DNA of 64,000 nucleotides from Luteibaculum oceani (GTDB lineage Bacteria; Bacteroidota; Bacteroidia; Flavobacteriales_D; Luteibaculaceae), in contig NZ_VORB01000006.1 of assembly GCF_007995015.1 (NCBI RefSeq), positions 1 to 64,000 of the forward strand. Direction: 5' to 3'. The position numbers and the translations under genes were made by a program. Numbering within the stretch: position 1 is the first letter of the stretch; every line of letters starts with the position of its first letter. Below, piece after piece: positions 58,026 to 64,000 of this stretch. The notes beneath the pieces were generated by a model. That model was not told the origin of the DNA, searched no databases, and saw only the letters and a program-made list of their open reading frames with translations.

Positions 58026-59241
58026 TTTGCCATTAGGCTATACAAATAAGTATCAAGTTAATAGCGAAGGGTTTTACGGCGACTTCGGGGGAGCCTTCAT
58101 ACCCGAAATGCTTCGGAAAAACATAGAGGAGCTCCAGGAGGCCTATTTGAAAATAATGGATTCAGAATCCTTTAAAAAGGAATGGGTTGGACTACTTAAG
58201 GATTATGTAGGAAGACCAAGTCCATTATTTTACGCCAAGCGATTAAGCGAAAAATACAGTGCAAAAATTTACCTGAAAAGGGAAGATCTTAACCATACAG
58301 GAGCACACAAAATAAACAACACCATTGGTCAGATTTTACTTGCCGAAGCGCTCGGTAAAAAAAGGATAATTGCCGAAACTGGGGCAGGCCAGCACGGTGT
58401 TGCAACGGCTACGGTATGCGCTTTGAGAGGATTAGATTGTATTGTGTACATGGGGGAGAAGGATATAGATCGTCAGGCGCCCAATGTTGCTCGTATGAAA
58501 ATGTTGGGTGCTGAAGTAAGGCCAGCAAAAAGCGGCTCTAAAACGCTAAAAGATGCAACGAATGAGGCTATACGCGATTGGATAAATCATCCCGATGAAA
58601 CGCATTATATAATTGGTTCTGTTGTTGGACCGCATCCTTACCCCGATTTGGTGGCGAGGTTTCAGAGCATCATTTCCTCCGAAATAAAAGTGCAATTAGT
58701 CGAGAGCGAACAAAGAGAACATCCAGATAAGGTAATAGCTTGTGTAGGTGGTGGAAGCAATGCCGCAGGAGCCTTTTATCATTTTCTTGAAAATGAAAAT
58801 GTAGAGCTCATAGCTGTTGAAGCCGCAGGGCATGGCGTGGATACCGGAATGACAGCTGCTACGGTAGCAAAGGGTACACAGGGCGTAATTCATGGTTCTA
58901 TGACCTTGATGATGCAAGATCAATACGGTCAGATAATTGAACCTCATAGTATTTCTGCAGGCCTGGATTATCCAGGGATTGGACCAGCATACGCTCACTG
59001 GGCCAACAGCTCTCGTGTGAATTTCCAGGCAGTAACCGATGAGCAAGCGCTAAATGCGGCACTTGAAGTGTCACGGTTAGAAGGTATAATCCCAGCTTTG
59101 GAATCGGCGCATGCCTTTGCAGTGCTTAACCAAATGGAGTTAAAACGCGACGACCTTGTAGTTATCTGCCTATCAGGAAGAGGGGACAAAGACATGAGAA
59201 CCTATCAAGAATTTTTAAAGGATCAGGAGCATGAAAAATAA
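58012..59241 (+). CDS. trpB: Tryptophan synthase beta subunit
   Basis: PLP enzyme that joins indole and serine. The PLP Lys lies in [11 protein letters not shown] (residue 98 from the ATG at 58018). The frame also opens with TTG at 58009 and ATG at 58012; I use 58012, which overlaps trpF by 14 bases. [10 protein letters not shown] binds the PLP phosphate. The end overlaps trpA by 11 bases. Confidence 0.96.
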   Translation: MKMHDLPLGYTNKYQVNSEGFYGDFGGAFIPEMLRKNIEELQEAYLKIMDSESFKKEWVGLLKDYVGRPSPLFYAKRLSEKYSAKIYLKREDLNHTGAHKINNTIGQILLAEALGKKRIIAETGAGQHGVATATVCALRGLDCIVYMGEKDIDRQAPNVARMKMLGAEVRPAKSGSKTLKDATNEAIRDWINHPDETHYIIGSVVGPHPYPDLVARFQSIISSEIKVQLVESEQREHPDKVIACVGGGSNAAGAFYHFLENENVELIAVEAAGHGVDTGMTAATVAKGTQGVIHGSMTLMMQDQYGQIIEPHSISAGLDYPGIGPAYAHWANSSRVNFQAVTDEQALNAALEVSRLEGIIPALESAHAFAVLNQMELKRDDLVVICLSGRGDKDMRTYQEFLKDQEHEK

Positions 59242-59977
59242 ATTGGGCATTTACTTTACGGCGGGTTATCCCAGACCAGAATCTACTCTAGAGATTCTTC
59301 ATGCTTTGGCGGATGCAAAGGTGAAATTTATTGAAGTGGGTATCCCTTTTAGTGATCCACTTGCCGACGGGCCTGTCATTCAGGAAAGCTCTAAACAGGC
59401 ATTGGAACTTGGGGTTAACTTGGATAAGATTTTTGAGGATTTAAAGCAGTTTAAATTAGAGCGTACGGATCACCCCGATTTATACCTAATGGGGTACCTA
59501 AATTCCGTTTTGAGCTATGGGGTGGAGAACTTTTTATCTCAGGCGCAAACTGCAGGTGTTACTGGGGTTATCCTACCCGATTTGCCTTTTAATTACTACC
59601 AAAAGCATTATCAGGCTCTTTTTAACACCTATAATATTAAGCCCGTTTTTTTAATATCACCTGCGAGTAGTAGTACCTATATTGAGGTCTTGGATCAAGC
59701 TAATTTGGGCTTCATTTATGTGCTGAGTAGCAATGCCACTACCGGTAAAAAACTAAGTCTTTCCGATAACGAAGCCTTTTTTAAAAGGCTAAGGGCTATG
59801 GACTTAAAAACTGAAACCTATTTAGGGTTTGGTATAAAATCAAAGGAAGACATTACCTATGCATCCACCTTTTTCGATGGTGGAATAATAGGTTCGGAAA
59901 TGATTCGAAGGTTGGACGATAAGGAGTTAGATAGTCCTAAAAAAGCAATAAATCGATTTATGCAGGAGTTGGTTTAA
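59231..59977 (+). CDS. trpA: Tryptophan synthase alpha subunit
   Basis: Cleaves indole-3-glycerol phosphate and passes indole to TrpB. The catalytic pair Glu35 ([11 protein letters not shown]) and Asp46 (LADGP) match E. coli Glu49 and Asp60. 248 aa, slightly short but complete. The start overlaps trpB by 11 bases. No clear terminator hairpin was found right after the stop. It ends the trpEGDCFBA operon. Confidence 0.96.
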   Translation: MKNKLGIYFTAGYPRPESTLEILHALADAKVKFIEVGIPFSDPLADGPVIQESSKQALELGVNLDKIFEDLKQFKLERTDHPDLYLMGYLNSVLSYGVENFLSQAQTAGVTGVILPDLPFNYYQKHYQALFNTYNIKPVFLISPASSSTYIEVLDQANLGFIYVLSSNATTGKKLSLSDNEAFFKRLRAMDLKTETYLGFGIKSKEDITYASTFFDGGIIGSEMIRRLDDKELDSPKKAINRFMQELV

Positions 59978-60127
59978 GGGTTAATTGTGAGGCTTTTTTA
60001 TGACCTAAGTATGGATTTTTAGCGAATAGTTTTGATATCCATCAGGGAGATTTTGCATGAAAAATGACTTGAGATAGAATAGACTTTGAGATGAGTTACA
60101 ACGCTTTAGATAAAGAAATACTGTCTA

Positions 60128-60135
60128 TACGTTTG
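60128..60135 (+). promoter_or_regulatory. Candidate -7 box for the 703-aa lipoprotein gene
   Basis: TACGTTTG fits TAnnTTTG and lies 31 bases before the ATG. The -33 region shows only a weak TTTA, so this is tentative. Confidence 0.35.
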
Positions 60136-60166
60136 GGGGTATAATCAGAAAAACACACCCCACATC

Positions 60167-62278
60167 ATGAAAAAGTTATTATTAATTGCGGGTCTGGCAG
60201 TGGCATTTGTAGGATGTCAGAAAGACCTTAAACAGGCAAAAAATCAACTCAAAGCATTTAATGTAGAAAACAGCTCAGAAGTTCTAGGCGAAAGATTCCA
60301 AGAAACTGTTGAGGATATTACTACGGACGGCGCAGCGGCAGAGCAAGATATGCTTTGGATGCATGTGGCAAAAGCATCACCTTCTTCTGAACTTCAAGGA
60401 AAGGTAACCTCTCAATTTATGCTGGTAGATGGTTCTAATCTTTTTGTAGTAAGAAATTACAAGGGAGCGGAAATTAAATCTTCGGTAGACTTAATTGATT
60501 TATCTGATGAGGTAATACCTGAGTTAATCTCTTCTATTACCATCAAAGACTGGATCATTGAGGCAGCCTACACGGAAACAGGCTCTCTTAACCTAATGGG
60601 CAATAGTGAGGCCGGAAATGCTGTTATAGAAATTCCTTTTGAAGGAAATCTGTTCTCAGAGAAAGTTTCACTAAGAAGCTTAAGTTCAGCTAGTCTTTCA
60701 GATTTTAACCGTGAAGAGCAAACGCTATCCATAGGAAAGGAAAATGGTGAAGCCATTAGTACTGCAGTAAACGCCTTTGCAGGTGTTTCAACAGGTGAAA
60801 ATAGCGCGAAATACAAGTCAATGAACTTGACAATCGAAATTGATAAACTAAAGTTTGTTTCTCAAACTGCAAAATCATCGAATCCTGGATCTATTTCGGG
60901 AACCTATCAAAGCATTAACGCAGGTGAAACCTATGTGTTGTTAACCGAAGCTAATGGAGATGTTAATATTCTTCAAGCGGAGGGTTCTGAATCTTACTTA
61001 AAGTGTAAGGGAAAAAAGAAAAGTAAGAAGAAGGGAAACAAGGGTAGTAAAGGTTCTTGTGAGCCCGAAATTGAAGTAGAATTCGATGGATGTAATGATG
61101 TAACCATTGTTTCGTCTAAGGACCTAAGTAACGTTGTTCTTGACTTTGCGCCTGCAGGAGCTGGAAACGAAGATGTTAAATTGGATAACCTAATCATAGG
61201 AAATCTAATGTCAGTAACTAGAACTGGAGACATCCTGGGGGTTTGGGTAAAATCAGGTTGTAACAAAAGCGGTGATTGTCCTGGTTGTGGTGAATACTTT
61301 GCAAATGATAATACCTGTTCTGGATTACCTGATATAGGCGATGGTGACGATGACGACGATGATGATAATGACAATCCACCAACTGGGGACTGCCAATGCG
61401 AGGGTAAGATGCAGAATTTTACCGTGCGTTACGAAGGGCCTTCTGGAGTGAATTATCAGTTTAAAGATAGAAAAACCCACCTTGTTGTTGGTGACTTTAC
61501 CAACATTCAAAATGGAGACGAGCTTACTATTGTTGGTTTTGATTTTAAAGGCCGCTTAGGTCCAGCAACCAAGTTTTATCATAATGGACAATGGATTGAA
61601 ATTCATACCTCTTGTTCAGAAAATATTCTAGGAAACACATATGGACCTTTCACGGTTATAGCATACACAGATGGTCAAGGTTCGGTTTGTGAAGAAGATC
61701 CAGTCGTAGTGCAAAAACTTACCGAATGTACTGTTAAGGGTGCAGATCCAGGTTACGCATTCTTCCAAGCTGTATGGTTAGATGATTTCTCTTTGGTGAA
61801 TGGAATATTATTTGATAGAGGATTTAGATTCGAGGGTGGAGCTGGAGTATTTAAAGAGTTACCTGACGGTAAAGCAGTTTTATACGGTGAGATATACTCT
61901 CCAAACTACCCCAATAATAGATGGGATATGACGGTGTACTTTGCTGAAAAGTCTACCTGGGCTGAGTGGTCTGCAAAAGGAAGAACCTTTAAGCAAGGCG
62001 CAGGATATGTGGCAGGAGCTCACGAGGATTGGACTTACTATATCATTGATACCACTAAAACATCACAAATGGTTGGATTGGGTGATAACGCCGGATTTAT
62101 TTCAAACATCACTATTCGCCCATCAGATTACTCAATGGGATTCCAGATTGGAGAAGGTGGAGCAAATGATAAGAACTCTGCCTACGGAATGGCTGGATGG
62201 TTCTGGTACGAACACCCAGATGGAGATCTTAGAAAAGCCGACTGGAACTTAGATGTTATTCTTTGTGAGGAGAAGTAG
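60167..62278 (+). CDS. Large exported lipoprotein with Lys- and Asp-rich tracts
   Basis: A 703-aa lipoprotein: signal with lipobox FVGC (Cys17). No enzyme family was recognised. Near residues 280-298 a Lys-rich loop (CKGKKKSKKKGNKGSKGSC) sits between two Cys, and near 392-402 a run of seven Asp separates the N-terminal half from a C-terminal beta domain starting CQCEGKMQNFTVRYEG, which resembles the DUF7467 type. The rest is Gly/Asn/Tyr-rich and probably beta. There is no T9SS sorting domain. Surface exposure by lipid anchor is likely. A strong terminator follows. Confidence 0.72.
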   Translation: MKKLLLIAGLAVAFVGCQKDLKQAKNQLKAFNVENSSEVLGERFQETVEDITTDGAAAEQDMLWMHVAKASPSSELQGKVTSQFMLVDGSNLFVVRNYKGAEIKSSVDLIDLSDEVIPELISSITIKDWIIEAAYTETGSLNLMGNSEAGNAVIEIPFEGNLFSEKVSLRSLSSASLSDFNREEQTLSIGKENGEAISTAVNAFAGVSTGENSAKYKSMNLTIEIDKLKFVSQTAKSSNPGSISGTYQSINAGETYVLLTEANGDVNILQAEGSESYLKCKGKKKSKKKGNKGSKGSCEPEIEVEFDGCNDVTIVSSKDLSNVVLDFAPAGAGNEDVKLDNLIIGNLMSVTRTGDILGVWVKSGCNKSGDCPGCGEYFANDNTCSGLPDIGDGDDDDDDDNDNPPTGDCQCEGKMQNFTVRYEGPSGVNYQFKDRKTHLVVGDFTNIQNGDELTIVGFDFKGRLGPATKFYHNGQWIEIHTSCSENILGNTYGPFTVIAYTDGQGSVCEEDPVVVQKLTECTVKGADPGYAFFQAVWLDDFSLVNGILFDRGFRFEGGAGVFKELPDGKAVLYGEIYSPNYPNNRWDMTVYFAEKSTWAEWSAKGRTFKQGAGYVAGAHEDWTYYIIDTTKTSQMVGLGDNAGFISNITIRPSDYSMGFQIGEGGANDKNSAYGMAGWFWYEHPDGDLRKADWNLDVILCEEK

Positions 62279-62301
62279 TAAACTGTTAAAATAATAGATT
62301 T

Positions 62302-62334
62302 AAAAGTCGCCGTAGCACTACGGCGACTTTTTTT
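62302..62334 (+). terminator. Terminator of the 703-aa lipoprotein gene
   Basis: AAAAGTCGCCGTAG and CTACGGCGACTTTT form a 14-bp stem with a CA loop, followed by T residues, 23 bases after the stop codon. It should be very efficient. Confidence 0.92.
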
Positions 62335-62581
62335 ATGTCCGTTGTTAATCGATGTCCCTTTGTGGCTAATCGAATTAGGTGCAATAAGAGTCTGAATTGT
62401 GGGCATTTTTACCTTGATATCACTCCCGATTGGTTGGTTTTTATTCTGGAAATAGTCAATTAAAGATTTATATCATCGGTATAAATGATGTTAGCCGTAA
62501 GATAGGTTGAGATAGGGCAAAAGCCCTGTAAAATCAAGGTTTGCGGCGTAAATTTGAGTCGAACTAAATGGTCCCAACTAG
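62335..62581 (+). promoter_or_regulatory. Upstream region of the last gene, with a candidate -7 box
   Basis: TAAATTTG at 62549-62556 fits the TAnnTTTG -7 consensus and lies 25 bases before the ATG at 62582. A small hairpin AGGGC-AAAA-GCCCT (62514-62527) precedes it. No -33 TTG was found at the right distance. Nothing else was recognised in this stretch. Confidence 0.3.
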
Positions 62582-64000
62582 ATGAAAACGTCAATTAAAC
62601 TTTTAGGATTAGCATTATCGGTATTGGTATTGCTAGATTCCTGTACAAAATCGGATCTTTCCCCTGATCCTCAGACTCAGAGTGAGCGGATTCAAGTAGA
62701 AACAGATCGGACTGTGTTACGTCAACGTATGGACATGGTTCGTCGTCATTTACAGAGCGATTTACACAAAAGCTTTGTACCCATCGATTTAGAAGTTGTA
62801 GCAGAAGTGGCTGCCCCTGTTGTAGGGGGTGTTGGCTTAGCTGCAACACATATTCAATTCGATGGCAATCTTGCATATGTTACTTACCACGAGGTAGGTG
62901 AGGGATATGGAGGTGCGTTGGATATCTTCGATGTAACTGATCCAAACAACCCAGTGCTTATTTTCCAAATGACTATTGCAGATACGGATTTGCATAACCT
63001 GGATATTGCAGGTGGGGCACTTTACATAGCAGGTGCCCGCGATGTATTGTCCTCCCTGTATAGCACTTCTATTACTCAGGGTGCAGTGGCGCAAAGATGG
63101 GATTTGGATGGCTCAGGCCTTCCAACCACCATGACTGAAGTTGCTCTGCCTTCATATTCAGCAAATAGTATACGTTATAATCCAGCAGGTGTGCTTGTTT
63201 CAACAGGTGATGTAGGTGGTGGAAGTTTCATTTTAGATCCAATCACTATGGCATTGGTGGATGACATCAACGTAAACGATGCTAAATACATACACGGAAC
63301 TGCAGATTATCTATGTGTACTAGCCGGTGAAGGAGCAGACTCAAGATTATTATTTTATGGTGCTTCTGGTTTTACAGCTGGTCCTATTTTAAATGTACCG
63401 TTAACTGGTTACGACGTAACTACCGTTGGAAAAAACGCCATTGAATGTTATGATGATTACGTATTAGTTAACCTGGGTGACGATGGGCTTCTTAAAGTGG
63501 ACCGTCATACGGGTAATATTCTCGGAGAATACGAATTTGTTGATGGAGATGGAATCGCTATTTCCGCTGTTGAATTCGGAGATTATACCATTTTAGCCTA
63601 CGGTTGTGATGGTGTGCTAATATTGGACGAGAATACTGGTACATACCGATTAATCTCTTCTTACAAATTTTCCGATAACGGCTCAGTTAACCACGTTTCA
63701 ACCAACGGCGAAGTAATTTTTGTAGCCTCAGGTTTGCAGGGTATTAGAATTCTTAAGAATGTAGAGAAGACTTGTACCTTAGAGCATATCCAAGATGGAG
63801 CGGTTGAACGTTCCGTTTGGTTTGAACTTTACCACCCTTCAACCTCCGCTCACCAGGCATTTAAATGGGAGTCTGGAACAGGGTCTTTTGTGGATAACGG
63901 CGATGGAACTGCGCAAATTACCGGAACTATCGTGAGCCTTAAAAATCCTAACGATAAATGGGAGTTAACCATAAATTTGGCTGAGAAAAAGAACTGGACT
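62582..64000 (+). CDS. Exported LVIVD-repeat beta-propeller lipoprotein, cut by window edge
   Basis: Open from ATG 62582 to the window end, 473 codons without a stop. It begins with a lipoprotein signal (lipobox LLDSC, Cys21). The body is a string of LVIVD-like blades (LDIFDVTDPNNPVLI, YVTYHEVG, NLGDDGLLKVDRHTG), which fold as a beta-propeller on the outside of Bacteroidota cells. The C-terminal region after about residue 410 changes to a strand-rich domain (FKWESGTGSFVDNG). It probably encodes a surface sensor or scaffold. The C-terminus is outside the window. Confidence 0.82.
   Translation, partial: MKTSIKLLGLALSVLVLLDSCTKSDLSPDPQTQSERIQVETDRTVLRQRMDMVRRHLQSDLHKSFVPIDLEVVAEVAAPVVGGVGLAATHIQFDGNLAYVTYHEVGEGYGGALDIFDVTDPNNPVLIFQMTIADTDLHNLDIAGGALYIAGARDVLSSLYSTSITQGAVAQRWDLDGSGLPTTMTEVALPSYSANSIRYNPAGVLVSTGDVGGGSFILDPITMALVDDINVNDAKYIHGTADYLCVLAGEGADSRLLFYGASGFTAGPILNVPLTGYDVTTVGKNAIECYDDYVLVNLGDDGLLKVDRHTGNILGEYEFVDGDGIAISAVEFGDYTILAYGCDGVLILDENTGTYRLISSYKFSDNGSVNHVSTNGEVIFVASGLQGIRILKNVEKTCTLEHIQDGAVERSVWFELYHPSTSAHQAFKWESGTGSFVDNGDGTAQITGTIVSLKNPNDKWELTINLAEKKNWT

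Noticed and set aside
58696-59046. 116-aa minus-strand frame inside trpB
   Set aside because: It is antisense to trpB, with no family features and Cys/Tyr-rich composition typical of shadow frames.
61340-61375. GATGAC microsatellite
   Set aside because: It encodes the in-frame Asp run of the lipoprotein; codons are mixed and there is no frameshift.
62595-63094. Minus-strand frames of 93 and 85 aa near the right end
   Set aside because: They are antisense to the open LVIVD lipoprotein frame, which runs unbroken from 62582 to the window end.

Overview
The window looks like chromosome of a member of the Bacteroidota, probably the Flavobacteriia side. Evidence: the tmRNA encodes the tag GENNYALAA; several genes are preceded by the TAnnTTTG -7 box of this phylum; the primary sigma factor is short (289 aa, no region 1.1); there are two type IX secretion cargo proteins with C-terminal sorting domains, a PorT-like T9SS component, and a TamL-like outer-membrane lipoprotein. 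Base composition looks even. The only mobile DNA seen is the 5' end of an IS3-type transposase cut by the left edge. The closest genus cannot be named from sequence alone.

Layout. 1-300: IS3-family fragment and small palindromes. 323-7150: monomeric isocitrate dehydrogenase, small heat-shock protein, two small unknown genes, a receiver/pseudouridine-synthase pair, PurT, and a 2OG-Fe(II) oxygenase. 7246-10050: tandem paralogous T9SS cargo proteins. 10105-12490: AIM24-like, DUF4870-like and MscS-type genes. 12530-18093: Maf-mislabelled lipoprotein, SPFH protein plus a 49-residue Arc-like protein, hydrolase, helical-repeat protein, coiled-coil lipoprotein, acyltransferase. 18145-21238: two PEGA-type exported proteins sharing WYL[RKQ] motifs. 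21337-23979: thioesterase and a MurQ operon. 24050-27700: small exported protein and a 1106-aa CheB-CheR-PAS-histidine kinase. 27717-28152: bidirectional terminator and tmRNA. 28207-36483: fructosamine-kinase-like, saccharopine-dehydrogenase-like, Rpe, RpoD, PNPase, S15, AccD, class I aldolase. 36544-45630: TamL, TrmH-type methyltransferase, FAD protein, PorT, MenG/UbiE, TrkH, RfaE1. 45924-53380: aminotransferase, MeaB, 5-FTHF cyclo-ligase, HDAC-like protein, DUF819, and an ABC exporter pair. 53529-59977: complete trpEGDCFBA operon. 60167-64000: two large exported lipoproteins, the second cut by the right edge.

The most interesting item is the trp leader (53529-53689), which carries every element of ribosome-mediated attenuation. 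These are a near-ideal Bacteroidota promoter, a 14-codon leader peptide with adjacent Trp codons, a 1:2 pairing, a competing 2:3 antiterminator, and a 13-bp 3:4 terminator just before trpE. The predicted start site lies so close to the leader AUG that the peptide would be translated from a nearly leaderless mRNA. Other items of interest are the SPFH-Arc pair with tandem 11-bp-spaced repeats over its start, the WYL[RKQ]-motif protein pair, the MurQ operon with a signal-less binding protein, and the oppositely charged tracts in the 703-aa lipoprotein.
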